DNA of 64,000 nt from Onchocerca lupi (taxonomy: Eukaryota; Nematoda; Chromadorea; Rhabditida; Onchocercidae), in the NCBI GenBank assembly GCA_028564675.1, contig JAOVVO010000202.1:52019-116018 (forward strand), written 5' to 3'. The position numbers and the translations under genes are program-made. The notes beneath the pieces were generated by a model. That model saw only the letters and a list, made by a program, of their open reading frames with translations. It had not been told where the DNA came from and ran no database searches. This document shows, piece by piece, positions 25,201 through 39,300 of the stretch. The number at the start of each line of letters is the position of its first letter. The first letter of the stretch is position 1.

Positions 25201-26740
25201 ATTTTCTTTCTTTTACTTTACTTTCTTGCGCAATATGACAATAGAAAAAAAATCAGGTCTGAGCAAAATCTTTATGCAGTTTTTCATCATCTTCATTTCT
25301 ATTTGTTAAGTTATACTGCTTCCTAATGAACATTCATACAACATACGAAATTCAATATTGTAGTACCAGTCTATCAACCGTTCAGAAAAATCCCAATGTA
25401 TAAAATCGGCCACTTGTAGCAGTGTTTTTTTTTGTAAGTAAATGGCAGTTTTTCTATGTTTGCGTAAGTTCATTTAGCCAGAAAAGAATTCTTCTATTTA
25501 AATGATCATGATTATAATAAATAAATTCTATATTTCTATTGGCACAAAAAAAAAAAATCCCGAGTAGATCAATAATTTTTGGAATAGACTGATAAAACAT
25601 CGCCTTTCTTCAAACTGCGATACCTGTTTAGTGCGCCGAATTTCTCGATCAACTACCTCACAATCAATAGCAATCAAAGTACGCAGGAAAAAGGTCGTTA
25701 TTTCAGGTGACGATGCCATCTGTTCAAAAAACACCTGAAGAAAAACAAATCATTAATGAATCGCAGCGGTCCTTTTCTTGATTTATATTAAAACAAAAAA
25801 AGAAAACTTGATAGATTTTCAATTTTAAACTCCATAACGTAGATATAAAGGAAAATTACCTCTTCCATGAAATTCGGCCAACGCTTTGGAAAATCAGCAG
25901 CAAAAACCAACGCAAAAAGCTGAGCCATTTTGTTCACTAGATATGATGGAGGATTCCCAGGTGAACTTCTAGAATAAAAATTTCCAATTTAAAGAACAAA
26001 ATCATCATTCTGAGAACAGATCATCAAATACTGAACTTACAAATGTTGCAACCAGCTACGCATCCATCTTCGAATAATATCCTGATCTTGATCATTATCA
26101 GCATAACGCATTGTCAAATACGTTTCAATCACTTGCAGAAGCATGAAGTGCTCCTCTGGATCACTGAAATTTGATTCTTTAATGAAAAAAAAAAGAAAAA
26201 AAAAGTTTTTCTAAATCAGGCCACCAATGCTATCACATAAAGAAAAAAAGTTCTGAAAATTAAAATCATCTCATTTAATAAAGAAAGCTTCTTTTAACAA
26301 GCATCCAGACCAGCCGCTGATGATTTTTTCGATGCAGTTCTTCCAACCATCGCAATCTTTCCTCAGTTTTTCAATGTAATCGAAAATCTGTAAATCGATA
26401 AATTTTAAATCCAAAATAATATTTTAAAGATCAAAGATAATCAAAACTTTATTCATTTAATGTAACAAATAAAATTGGCTCTTAAAAAAATACATCCAGC
26501 ATCACCAGTCAAATCATTCCATGAGTATTATTAATCTTTCACAGAAAAAGATGATTTATGATAGAACAAGAGTCAGAATTTGGATACAACAAATTTTCTG
26601 TCAAATAAAAAGATTAACTGCAGTTGACAGTAAATAAATTGATTTCAAAAATTATAATATCACAACCCTAAAACTCAATATTCAAAATAATTCACCACGT
26701 GATGCTGTGCAGTATTAGCCAATGAGGCGATAGAGACCAT
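19267..26740 (-). CDS. xpo-3: Exportin-t (tRNA nuclear export receptor)
   Basis: Importin-beta-family HEAT-repeat receptor that carries mature tRNAs out of the nucleus with Ran-GTP. The first coding exon is 26740-26696 (MVSIASLANTAQHHV) joined to FDYIEKLRKDCDGWKNC. About twenty small exons follow. Diagnostic family segments in order are KMAQLFALVFAADFPKRWPNF, partly across 25870-25975; TTFFLRTLIAIDCEVVDREI (25620-25735); YRRQLRNMLSAI (about 23200); a FLDTRGLR...RSRIIYLFCRFVK-type segment (about 21830-21930); SASVLIIHSSLAVERKQECM (21250-21330); and GLDALRQYLHRMVTCLDSEI (20680-20750). The last exons encode FDQCLRLFLPPDFARNFC and GKQLEKALDTQYAQ, ending at TGA 19269-19267. Length and order match exportin-t throughout and no disabling change was seen. 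It is convergent with LSM11 at 72 bases and divergent from NOT4. Individual middle exon borders were not all resolved. Confidence 0.92.
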
Positions 26741-27725
26741 AATGAATAGTAGCTACTATGGAATCTACGAACGTCGTTCCTTCGAGTAAGACACCTAAAA
26801 CATTGGAGAACAAGAGCGGAACATATAAGTTTATGGAAAATATTGAAAGAAGTAGGACATCTTAGTTGGATGAAAATTTTTTAGCGGAAAATGAAAAGAG
26901 CATATATGGAGATTCGGGAGAAATCTGTCCATCATTGTTACTCTTGGGAATCTCTAGTAGTTTTACATCACAATAAATAAAGTTTCTGGGAAATTGCGGT
27001 ACGTCTGGGAAACCGAGTTCCGAGATCACCAACAGCTAACAACATTTAAGGACAAAAAGAAACATACACTAACCACCTCTTCACCCAGCTGTATTTTGAA
27101 TCGCTCCTCAGTGTGGCGGGATACAAAGTTTCATAGCGGAAAAGGCTGAGATGAGGTGAAATATTGTAATTGATTGGTGCCAGGCGCTTGTAAGATGCGG
27201 ATTGCTATCAGTACTGTTTTCTCCCGTTGTTGACACATTGAAGAAAAGGATGCGGGGGAGAGATAGATTTCATTTCTCTTGGAAATATTTCGTCGTCTCA
27301 CTCGCATGGAAGAGCAAAGCCTCGATTCGATAATGAGTGGGATTCTTTGGAGAATCTCATTCTGCTTCTGAACATTTTTCCCAGTAATTCTGAATTCGTC
27401 ATTATGAACAAAGTATCCCTATCTCATCATACAGATGAAATTTTGATAATCTGTAGGAGGCTGAGAGGGACAATATTTTTTCGGTATACATAAACTATAG
27501 GCTATCATTTATATTCCGTTTCACTATGGTTAAGAAGGAATAAGTTCTCGGAAAGTCGATTTTCTAGTGGAGGAGTTAGAAGACATCATTTTTGCGAGAA
27601 AGCATTTTTTGTACGAGTATTTTGTGGTAACGGCTATATAACATGATTTTAGCATGATTTAGGTTGAGTACACAAATCTTTTGTAGTTTTTCGAAGTGCG
27701 TTACTACTAAACAAGGCGGAGAGCG
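26741..27725. promoter_or_regulatory. Divergent intergenic region of xpo-3 and NOT4
   Basis: 985 bases between two genes transcribed outward. It presumably holds both promoters. No ORF of note, no RNA gene and no specific motif could be assigned. Confidence 0.5.
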
Positions 27726-30700
27726 ATGTCGAGTGATGAGCAATCCGATAAAGAGGTATATGCTTTTTCGTTTTCGAGTTCAACACACTTCATTGAATTA
27801 AAATCTTGTTCTCATGATCCAATGGTCTTGCCACATAAAAAAACACGGATAACTATTTATTCTCTCTTAAATGAGTTGGTTATGGTACCGCACACATTAA
27901 TTGTTGAGTGTCATCCCAGAGATATTGTGTTTGACTCTCGGTACTTTCGTGAAGTAATTCGTAAGTTGACTGTTGTTATTGTCGAACGTGTGTCGTGGAT
28001 GCCGAGTCATTCTCATTTCTTGATTCATGAGGCATTTTTAAGACGTTCTTCTTACCGCGGTTTTTTCAGTGCCCTTTGTGTATGGAACCACTCGAAATCG
28101 ATGACATCAATTTCTTTCCGTGCAAATGTGAATATCAAGTGAGGAATAAAGTTTTCATGTATTAGTTAAATTATACCAAATTCGTGTTTTTCCTTTTCAG
28201 AATGTATTGTTGATTTTGTTAAGCATAGCAAATCCGAGAAAGAACTTATTTTTCGAACAGTACCTTGTATGTGGGCTTGTTTGTTGATGGCAATGTCAGA
28301 TTATTTCATTTTGCGGTCGTATTACGTCCTTTTACAACTGTAACTTACACATAACGGCAGTATTGTAGCGAAACGTATTGATGGGATGATCCGGAAATTT
28401 TGTACGTGGGAGCAGCTGCTCATATTTTCAGATATGTAGATTTTGTTGGCATCGATTGCGAACTGATGAGAATGGATTATGTCCAGCATGTAGGCAACCG
28501 TATCCTGAAGATCCTGTCAACTTCAAACCTTTGACTGCTTTGGATGTTCAGAAAATAAAAACAGAGAAAAGACAAAAACAACAGCAACAAAAGATCAAGA
28601 TATGCGAATCCAGGAAACATCTGTCCTCGTACAGGTCTGTTTCTTATGACAAAAGTTTTCACAAGAATCCGAATACTTACGAAAAGTATTTTTCCAAATT
28701 CTTTTTCAGAGTACTACAAAAGAATCTTGTGTATGTAGTGGGTTTGTCGGCTAGAGTTGCAGATCCAGAAACTTTAAAGAAACCCGAGTATTTTGGGAAA
28801 TACGGCCGCATTTTAAAGGTCAGTCAAATGGGTGTTGTTTCATATCACTGAAATAAGATCATAGAAAAGCTTTGTTAATTATTTACATGAGCACCTTAAT
28901 TCAGGTTGCTGTGGGTTCTTCACCATCACTGAACGGTCCACACTCAGCATCTTGCACAGCTTATGTAACTTACGCAAGATATGAAGACGCACTTAGAGCC
29001 ATACAGGTTTGCGTTTTAAGTATTAGTCACTTGTTTTTCTGAAGGCGCGATTTTAGAATATATTATGTGAGGTTTTCATGGCATTATTTGTCACTCTCGA
29101 TTACTGTTTGTGTAAGATCTTTTAAAGGACATGGAAGGCAATAGATCTTTATAATTTTGATTCAGATTCATAATTTTTTCGCACAATTTTTATAGGCTGT
29201 TAATAATGCCCAATTAGATGGACGTATTGTGAAGGCATCACTTGGGACAACAAAATATTGTACAAATTTCCTTCGCAGCCAGCCATGTTATAAACCGGTT
29301 TGTTTTGCGATGTAGTCATACAACTTGTCTGGTCTGTTCTAATTTTTCCAAAATTTTTTCTGTAGTAGCTCTTATGATATTTTGCTTATGCACCTATCCT
29401 GAATCTTGTGGAAGAGATTCATATGCTTGCTATTCAACTATTCTATCAATATTTTTAGTATGTAGAAAGAAAAAAAACTGTCTTTCGAAAAGATTATAAA
29501 TGATGGACGGATTTATAAATGAAAAGAAACCTGTCGATCATAGTAGTGGAAATTTGTGTTTTGTTATAGGATTGTATGTATTTACATGACGTGGCTGATA
29601 CAGAAGTCAGTTTTACCAAAGATGATATGCATCTAGGGCGACATGCGGAATACGAAAAACGATTAATTGAATCAACTCTCAGAGAGAAAAGTCAACGTCG
29701 AAGGGCTTCGATTATGACAAATGCGAGTGGGAAGCCATCAAAGTAAATGTCGTATGATAGTATCATACGTTTTTTTCGTTGTTTCAATGTAGCTTGTTCC
29801 GTGAACAATATTAACAACTGTTTGATGGCATGCTTTGTATTTTAAGATATTAAGACACATTTTATTGAATTCTCACATGCGTTCTAAAGAGCCGTATTTT
29901 TTCTGTCAATAATGGCTTAGATAAACATGCAGCAAATGAGATCATTGTGAAAGTGAATCCCTTAAAAGTCAAGGGAAGCTCATCCTTTCTCAATTATTCC
30001 TTTAGGTGATATCATTTATTTGTATTTTTATTTTACTTGTATTGTCTCCCGGATTTATCTGTAATTTTTTTTTCCCTTCATTTTTATTTTAGAAGTGAAA
30101 GCGTAGAATATGGACCGGACTCTCGTTCTACACCGATGGAGAATAGTCATGACAGAGAGAAAATCTCTCACAGTAGATCACCATCAAGTGACAAAAATAT
30201 GAAGAAAACCATAAAGCAGACGAATGGGTAGGTAAAGCATTCACCTTGCATAGAGGCAAGCTTTCTGGTATTTGGTAGCTTAAAATGGTCATGCATTTAT
30301 GAAATGGACTTTAAGTAAAATTGTTTTCCCTAACTTTACACACCATGTGGCATATCATAGTCACAGTCAGATCTTTCCCCATTGTCTGAACAATTTTCAT
30401 TGGTTTTCTAGTTTCATGAAGCAAAACTCTTATAAAATCTGTCATGAGCAGTTTATCACAATGTGCAAATGGATTCGGGATAATGTCAAAACACAGTGGG
30501 ACATGAGACTGAACAAATCGGCAAAATCTTGTTGATATTGTTATCCATCTTGGCTAAACTATGAGTGTCGTTGCCATTTAATTTAGCATATAGATTTAAT
30601 GAACTGGTTTCATAATCGGCATTTTAAGTCTTTTTAAGTGATTGTGCTATGCTGTTGAACTTACTTTCTGCTCGTAATGAATTATTAAATAATTCTTGTG

Positions 30701-33700
30701 GATGTGATCGTTAATCCGCGGTTCTAATAGATAACTTCGCTACTTTTCAGAGAAGTACCGGAGAATCAGCCTTGTTCCGTGACGAATAATAAATTGATTA
30801 ATGAGAACAAGGGTGCAGATAAAGAAAATGAAGTTAGTCATATTTTGATGTCTTTTATCAATTATATTGACTTGTGTCGCTTCGATAGTTCTCTTTTTGC
30901 TGCTCATTTTGTCTAAAATGCATGGGGTCATAAGTCTTGATTTTTGCGAAGAAATCGAGAAAAGAACCGACAGAATAAGAGTTAAAATTATTTGTCCTCG
31001 ACTGTAAGCGATTACTTCGCTTTTTATTACTTCTTTTGACTGTTCAACTTTGCGAGGAGTTTTAGGCTCGATCTCAGCTTGAAAAGATTTTGGAAAGCAC
31101 AAATGATTTGCCATCATCAGCGATGCTTGAACAACAAACAGTGATTCCTGCAACCAAAGTTAATGAAGGGATTGGTTCAAGGCAAGTTTTATGAAGCAGT
31201 GATGAAGTGACATGCAGTGAATTTGAGGTTTTGTGTTGGTTGACTTTTGCTTTCCAGATATCAAGTAAAGGACTGACATAGGTTGAGAATAAGTGACATT
31301 GGTTAGAAGAAACAGTTTTTCTATCTGCATCTGCCGTTGTCTTGTAATTTCAGTTTTTTTTCTTTCAGTTTAGTTAAAAAATGTGTATCAAAGGTAAGTT
31401 TTACACAGGCAAAAAAATAGCCAACTTGAGTCTTGTTTCCAGAACCGAGAATTTCTTATATTCTCATATATGTCATCCCTTTTAGAAAAATAAGGATACA
31501 AACCTTGACTTCAAGTTTTATAAAGACTGCTGTGGAATTAACTTCCTTGCTTTTTGCATTGGTTGGGAGAAGAGTTTTAAATCCTGAGCTGTAAAAAGTT
31601 AAAAATCAACCGTTTAATTCAGTTGTTAGATAAAATATTGGGATTGAATACAGAAAAATTTAGATCTCGGTTATCAGAATGGATTTCATCTAGTCAGAAT
31701 GTTGTGCCGCTCATTGCCACCACATGTGGTTCGATAGAGAAAATGTTCTTAAATGTTCGTTACTTTTTATAATCACTTTTGACTATCAATATGCCTCTTG
31801 GTAGATGAAACAACTTTGGTCCTTGATGTAATCTTCTTTTGTAATGCCTCTGGAAGATGTATCTGACAATACAGTAGCGCCATTATAGGCGATTTGATGC
31901 ACTAACTGTTCTAACTATTGTGATGTTTTTGTTAATTTTGCTGCCACATATAGTTGGATTGTTTGGAGTTTTTCTAATGTTTATCTTTACTAATTCCAGT
32001 TCTTGGAGTACAGACGTAATCTGTCTTGAGATGAGATTCGTAAACAAAATTCATGGCTTATACTGAAATCTCGTTTATTGTTTTCTTTTGTAATATTTGA
32101 TCTCTTGTCCCTTAGGATGTTCATTTAGAATAGGTTTCCAGAGTTTTTTTCTTTCTTTTTCCAAATCAGCGCGAAATCGCTAAATCATGGTACTATTTTA
32201 GACTAAGGAGAAAATGGATGTGAACAGTGTGAAGATGCCATCGAATAGCAACAGTTTACAATCAGCGAATAATACTGCATCATGTGATTGGCAGCGTGCT
32301 CTAGGAATCTGTGGAAAAGTTGGTAATCTGACAACAAAGAATGCAGTCAATGAATTCCCATTGTCTAACTCACAGACTAAAATGTTGCCGAAAAGCACAC
32401 GTCTTAGTGTACATAGCGATGATGATTTAGGTTGCTTTTTCACTTTAATTATAATAAATTTTTTGATGGTTTTCTGGAACTTCCTCTTACGAACGCTTCT
32501 GTATGTTGTAGTAATACTTTAAAATAGTTTCGTTAGAGTATTAGGTATTTCTTGGTGTATTTGATGATAATTTAGAGGAACGAGCCAAAAATCATTAATA
32601 AATGAGGTATACACTCACAAATTCGTAAATTAAGGTGGAATTTAAAATGGAAATTTTTCAGGCTTTGATCCTATTTCGGAGTCGGCGAAAGGTCTAGCAG
32701 ATTTGTTGGAAGAAGAGAAAACGATTTTACCACAATGTTCAACACAAAAGTAAGGATTTTTCATGTTCTCACCAACGACGTAGTTGGTGAGGATATGAAG
32801 TGAATTTCACTGTCTGCACTTTACAAATTCTTTTGTTACTTTTTTTAATGTTTCATTTTTTCCGGTAGCTTACGATTTGGATAATTTTTTAGTATTAGTG
32901 GAATGGCATCTGTATCATCCTCATTGATGTCATTGGGTCTGCAATGTGGTTGGCCTTCCATGGGTATTTCGAATGGTGCTTCCCCAATGTCGTTGAGGAA
33001 TGCACTCGAAACAGATATTGATTTAGCAACGACGACGACGACGACGAATAATTATTCATGCGCTAATATTGATTGTTTTTCACAACCAATAAAACTTTCA
33101 TCGCAGACCGCCCAAACATTTACCCAACAATCGGTATTTCACACAAATCAGTACTCGCCACATCCGTATTTTCCACCCCCAAAACCTCAGATGGCTCGAG
33201 TCAATAATTTCGTGAATCCAGCTACTAATTTGGCCTTCAATTCAGCACAGCCACAGCGATGTCCTTCCTTTAACAATAATACGCAGTATCACCCAAACAT
33301 TTCTGTAGCTGCAGCAAACCAAATTGATGGTACCAAACTTCACGAGTGGCAGGAAGGTTTCCGAGCTTTGTTGCCGAATGTGAATGTTCGTTTTGTACCC
33401 GATCTTAGTACTGCAGGTTGTCATTTCTATATTTCTAAGCCACGTATTTTTTAACGTCGTTTATGTATAAGAGATTTTTTATTATTTACATTTGTGAATG
33501 ATTTTATCGAAAAAGTAATTTTTTTAGGTTTAAAATCATTTCGATAAAATTGTTACAGGTTATCCACCTAGTCGGACATCACCTATGGAAATACAACGCA
33601 CTACCAATCAATTTTCATCAACTCTAAATTATGATCAAACATTGCCGGTGTCGGCACAGCTCTTGAACCCAATGACATCACCCGCTCCGCCACCGGTGCC

Positions 33701-33779
33701 ATCCATAAATTCCTATTCTCATCCATCACAACAGTGGATGATGCCCCCACCCGGTTTCTCATATGTTTCTAAGCGATGA
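27726..33779 (+). CDS. ntl-4: CCR4-NOT complex subunit 4 (RING E3 ubiquitin ligase)
   Basis: Predicted cytoplasmic/nuclear E3 ligase of the CCR4-NOT deadenylation complex, linked in yeast and human to ribosome-associated quality control. Exons resolved: 27726-27755, 28070-28138, 28432-28634, 28710-28818, 28905-29006, 29196-29297, 29570-29742, 30093-30227 and about 30752-30831, then more to the stop at 33777-33779. The N-terminus is a C4C4 RING finger (CPLCMEPLEIDDINFFPCKC, then CRFCWHR and GLCPACRQPYP). A basic Q-rich helix and an RRM follow (QKNLVYVVGLSARVADPETL; GKYGRILKVAV; VTYARYEDALRAI). A CCCH-type finger comes next (CTNFLRSQPCYKPDCMYLHD). The C-terminal half is low-complexity Ser/Asn/Pro with a six-threonine ACG run at about 33031. 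One intron uses a GC donor (AAG/GCAAGT at 31182), supported by frame continuity into SLVKKCVSK. Domain order and length fit CNOT4. Confidence 0.93.
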
Positions 33780-35096
33780 AATAAAGTGAATCTAATTGTA
33801 TTTTAGCTATCGCTTGTGATTTGTATCTCTGTGGAGATACTTCTTTTTCAACTCGATTGCTTTTCTTTATTGAATTCGTGAATTCTTCGTGCTTCATCGA
33901 GGTCTTGAAAGTGATATGTACGACAGCGTGAAATAAGGTTCTAAATTGGTTTTGTCGATCTGAAGTGTCGCAGTGCATGATGTGCATCCTTTCACCCTAG
34001 AAAGTTGGGAACTTTGCGTCAGTTTCTTCATTGTATCTTGAAGATGTTGGCCAATTACTCGTTCTTCTTGCCACCGTTAAAAATTATTTGTATGGTATGT
34101 TGGTTCGTTATCGGAATTATATTTCCTTGTTTTATAGAGGACTCGTGATTTCCTGTACTGTGATAAAGTTTCTGTTGTGCAAAATATAAAAAAAAATCAA
34201 ATCTAGTATGCTCAGGTGCTTGTACTATTTATCCACCTCCTCTGATCAAGCATACTTTTCTTCTTACCGGCAGTGCTGTAATATGTAAAATTTCTCTTCC
34301 GACTCTTGTTTGCTTGGATGATGTAGCGAACAGGCTACATTATCTCTGGACAGTTTGTATTCCTTGCAGAGCGTTTTATCGTTAGTAAAGTCTTCAGCAT
34401 TCATTGCTGTTTTTCTTTTTTCTGCACCTTAATTTGTGGACAGATTGTCTACTCGGTAAGTTATAAGCGAACCTCAGAAGGGATTACCACTACACTGTTT
34501 TCATTCGGTTATCCGTGCTTTTTTTTTTTTATAAATATGTCTTGTAGGGATCCAGTTGTCATTTGTGGGATTCACTTCATCACAAAATCAAGCAGGTCGC
34601 CGGTTGAATTATGTATTTTGTGTCCATGTAAAAGTCGTTTCAAAAGTACGAGAAAATATTTCTCATAAACTAAGTTGGAGAATTTGCTGCGCTGAGATAA
34701 ATGGAATCCAAGACATTTGGGATTAACTGATTCAGAAATGAATGTCAGGAAGGAAATGTAAAATTTGTAATCAGAGTTCAGTGTCATTTGCAAGATTGGA
34801 TGAAATTCGAATACTGCCTGAACTGAATCCCTTGAATACTTATTAGTTGTGTGTGGTTAGTACGTTCAAGTGTGGAATCCACACATATTTCTATATCAGG
34901 ATAGTTTCTCCAGCACCAGAAGCAGTTGAAGATAGAAAGGGACAGAAGAATTCCGTTTGAGATTTTATTGAATTTGAAGGATGTAAAAGCTGTCAATACA
35001 TAATGATCTAGCAGTATTTTTCTAGGTCGTTATATAGTGACAACTTTTACGCTCCATTTCTGAAATAAAATTTCAGGAATGAAATGTAATTAACAA
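33780..35096. other. Convergent intergenic region (NOT4 / MRPS24)
   Basis: 1.3 kb between two converging genes, presumably both 3' UTRs plus spacer. Only short spurious open frames are present. No repeat or RNA gene was recognised. Confidence 0.5.
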
Positions 35097-36080
35097 TCAT
35101 ATATAATTATAAGCTAAATCTTTTTCATCGGCCACGAATTGGATTTCCAATTTTACTGGTTGTTTGAGTAAGATTGAGAGAAATTCTTCAGTAAATCCAA
35201 ACATCCAATATATTTCACGGATATTCAGTCTGTTACGATAATGGAAGAATCCTGCTACGCGAACATAGTTTCCCTGCCGTTTAATAACCAGCTGCAAAAC
35301 TTTTTGAAATAGTAGCTATATAATGATATAAACTAAGTATGGCACTAACAAAAATCACAACACCACAAAATCAAGAAAAAAAAACTGACCTCACTTCCAT
35401 CAACTGTTATATAGTCTGGGAAAAAGCTACGTACGAAGCGACGAATGATCTCATCTTGTGCTATCTGAAATATCTTCAATTTTCAATTTTGAATGGTAAA
35501 GTTTTGGATTTTGAAACGAGAGATTTAAAGTCAAATATAGCATCAGTGACTACTGTATTTCTTTGACCTCTTTAAATTAGTTTCATTATAAATCAAATTT
35601 GCGCATCATAAACAAGTATGAGTAGTCCAATACACTTCTCGGTTTTAAAACATAATATACCACAATAGGTTGACGCTGCCGAAATGTCTCCAGATTTTGT
35701 GAGTGCCATGTTAACCACGATTTTTTAACTCCAATATGATGAGGTCGGTGAGCCATTTCATATGTAAGCATCTGTTTTCGTCCACTTGTCGTCTAAAAGG
35801 AAATTACCTTAATTATTCGATACTACTACTAATACGAATTAAGGACTTCTTGACAGAGATGTGACTCTTTCGTGACATGTGACACCAGTAAAAGGTCTAC
35901 ATGATTTCTCAAGTTTCCGGTCTTTTAAATCGTTGACTTACTTAAATAGGATGACAAACATACCCTATATTTCCCAGCGGTATTCTTGTAAAGTGGACAC
36001 GCTGTCGTTATGAACCTTTCAAGCATAACAATGCCCTCGATATCTCGAAGTGAAGTCTTCGTCAAGCTGATCAAGACCAT
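35097..36080 (-). CDS. mrps-24: Mitochondrial small ribosomal subunit protein S24
   Basis: Predicted mitoribosome small-subunit protein (family mS24/uS3m). Four exons, all phase 0: 36080-35964, 35792-35661, 35464-35390 and 35291-35097, giving 172 residues, near the length of the human protein. The first exon is basic and hydrophobic (MVLISLTKTSLRDIEG), as expected for a matrix-targeting presequence. Conserved family stretches are YEMAHRPHHIGVKKSWLTWH, then DEIIRRFVRSFFPDY and LVIKRQGNYVRVAGFFHY, and finally FTEEFLSILLKQPVKLEIQ near the C-terminus. The start is the first ATG that opens a targeting-like N-terminus in frame. An upstream ATG at about 36170 would need an extra exon. The gene is head to head with the ZC3HC1-like gene. 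Confidence 0.9.
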
Positions 36081-36344
36081 ACTGTCCCAATCTCTCTACA
36101 ATCTCCGAACCATTTCCACTTCTATACCAGATTAAAACATAACGAGCTGATGGCAATAATATGACATGTCATATAATTAATCATGTGATCATGGCGTCTT
36201 TTACCACTTGTATTCCGCAAGATGTTCTGGTACCGGTTGGGATGGTCGGTGCTGCTTTGGTCGGCAAGCGATGTTTATTACGAAGTTAGGAAACTAGTGT
36301 GGAAGTGTAGCTTGGAAGTTACTTGTAAATTATAAGATAATTGA
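36081..36344. promoter_or_regulatory. Compact bidirectional promoter region (MRPS24 / ZC3HC1)
   Basis: 264 bases separate the two divergent start codons, so both promoters and leaders must fit here or overlap the first exons. No TATA box or named motif stands out. Confidence 0.5.
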
Positions 36345-39300
36345 ATGAACATGAAGAAGGAAGATGAACTTACTCGATTAAAACGAAATGCTTCTAAACT
36401 CCTGCAGCAAGCTCATGAACAAACTCACGTTCAGCAACGCCGGTATGTCTCCAGATTTGAGCATTTTAGATGTTTGTTCCAAGTTCTTGAGGAATTCTGG
36501 GAAATATTAGTTCGCTTATTGGTAGATGGAAAACTCACCAATCAGTGACGATATACGTTTTCATGAAGTATACCAAATTTTTTTGAGGTTGTCTACAAAT
36601 GGAAGATGCCGGTCAGCATGCGACCAACTGGATGCACGTGTCAGAAAACGATTGAGCTCTTTCACTGTATGTTAATAGGTTAATTTTTCATAAAAAGATA
36701 TGAATATGATGCGAATTGTTCTTGGAGTTACTTTGAAATGAACACTGATAGTCTTGGCGTAGTTTGCTGCAAAAATTTGTTGGTGTCACATAACGTTTTC
36801 TTCAAGGATATGTTAGTTTATGTAACTCAGACAAAGGTATATGATGTTTTTCATGTTGTAGTCAATTTCTTACTAAAGTTAGCTATATTTTCAGCCGGTG
36901 AAATGGGCTGGAAAACCGAGCAAGTTGTCACCTCTAATGTTCGCATCACATGGATGGATTTGTGTGTCCTCAGATATGGTGCACTGTGAGGCCTGTGGTC
37001 AATATATGAGTGTTTTGATACCCTCACTAGTGCATGCTGATGTTAGCGTTTATCAAAAATCAATTAGGTATTTGTTTTTGCATACAAACTTCCTTCTTAT
37101 GCATTATCTTACGCTTCTGTAGATTTTGCTTATTCATCATTTCAAAAAATTTATCTTCTTGAGCTCTTTGAGATTTCGTCTTTACTTTTTTCTACCTATT
37201 TTTCGAATTTTGCAATCTTTATTCTTTCCTGAACGATCCAAGACATTGTTTTTATTAATGATAACTGAAGTTTGTTGGGTGCAGTCTTATAGAACTGAAT
37301 ATAATTATTGTTTCAGAACGCTTGTTTCCATGATCACCATGAAACATTATGTTACATGTCCATATAAGTACACTTCTTCTGGTACAGACGATGCTGTATC
37401 ACTGAACGCACTCTCTAAAGACAATGTTAATCATAGGTAATTATATTTGTTGAAGAATTCAAATGACTGCATAAAAGAGTGGAATTTTATTACTAGCATA
37501 TGTTAAAATCCCTGCTCGAAATTTTCTACATAGTCTTTTGGGTCTGAAGTCAAAATTATTAGTGTAAATGCGATTACAATTGAGTTTTGCACTTTAACTC
37601 CAATTAGATAATAATGAGAGACTCTACTATTAGTTTATAAATAAACTCGTTTGTGCAGTATATTTTAGCGGCAAAGTGCGGAAGATGAGTATCAGCGACA
37701 ACCGAATTAGCAAATAGTGCTTATTAGCAAAGCAGGATAATAGAACAAAGATTGATTCATGAGTAACTCAAATATTTAAGTGAAGACTAGTATGAGTATA
37801 ATTTAATATCTCGACATGCTTCTTTGGTTCGTTTCCTTAGATTAATTAACACATCAATCAGGGGAGTCAGGAAATATTATGAGACTTTCAGTCTCAAAAC
37901 GCATCAAGGAATAGAGCATTAAGTGAAGAATGACTTATGAAATAATAAAAGTTTCTTTTGGATTGGATGAAGAAAGTAAAAACGTTGAAGAGACGTGGCT
38001 CATTATGTAGGAAAGTGATATTCAGAAATTATTTTTTGTATGTAATCATTTTCTTGTAGAATTGTTCACTCAACATAAAAACTCTCAAATCTGTTTTCAC
38101 ATCTTCCATTATTGACTATGATGTGAATGAGGTAGAGAAGTTCTGCAGTAAAACTCTGCATTCATCTTTATTTCCTGGATGATCATGAAAAATTTTGTTG
38201 AAAATTAGAAATTATTGAAACATCAGAAAATAACCGGTAAAAATGTGACTTTTTTGCATCCCGTGACATATGAAAGTGATATATATTACTGGGAAATGAA
38301 TGAAGGACTCAACTCAACATGAAAGATGCGACGAGTGATACTGAACGTACCAATTTGCAAGGACATTAAAAAAAAAAGCGGAATTTCTCATCAAGTGAGC
38401 AGCATATTAGATGTCATCACGAAAAAAAAATAAAATCTATGTTGCTTGCTTCATCGACAGTCGATATGTGTTGAATATCGTCCTAAAGATTTCGGAGACT
38501 CATAATCATGACACAATCATTTGAATATCAATAACCGTTCATTTTAGTTATGAAATAATGAAGAAGCTTGATCTCAAGCAAATTAAAGTGGATATCCCCG
38601 GGATCCTGTCAACTATAATTCCTGAGACGATTGTACAAAAGTGCAAAGTACTCATTTGTTTTGGCTGGCAAAAAAGGTTCATTTCCAATTTTTTAAAAAC
38701 AGTGTAGAAAAGTAAACTGGATCACTATATTGGTGACGCAAGCACATGGGATAAAGCTAGTTACCAGTTCTAACTTTCAAAAGACTTGTAATGTCTCATA
38801 CAAACTCACATCTATGATGACCAGTCATCTAGTTGTAATGGTTGGTACTTGGCATTATCTGCTTAGTTTGCTCGAAGCTTCTAAAACATGAGTCTTATTC
38901 TGTCTAGACATTATCTCATCTTTGCCATTTTCAAACTGCAGGAAGTTTTTAGTTATTGAAAGTATGTGGGGATTTAAATTGTTTTTGAAATGTTTCGAGT
39001 TCGAGAAATGAAACCACACTACATTTTGTTTCTCTATTGCAGCAAATATTTGGATGATGCTGTAGTTTGCATATATTGCAATAGGACAGTGGGACTATGG
39101 CTTTTAAGAGGACGTTTTTTTGATGTCGAGAAACAACATCATAATTGGTGTACTTTTGCATCAGATATAAGCCGACATACAGATGGATGGCAGTGCCGTC
39201 AGTTTGTACTTCAATATATTAACAGCTCAAAGGTAAATCAACTGTTGAATTTCCAGATATGTTTTATGACAAAAAGTATCTTCTGATTTTGTTGGAAAAC

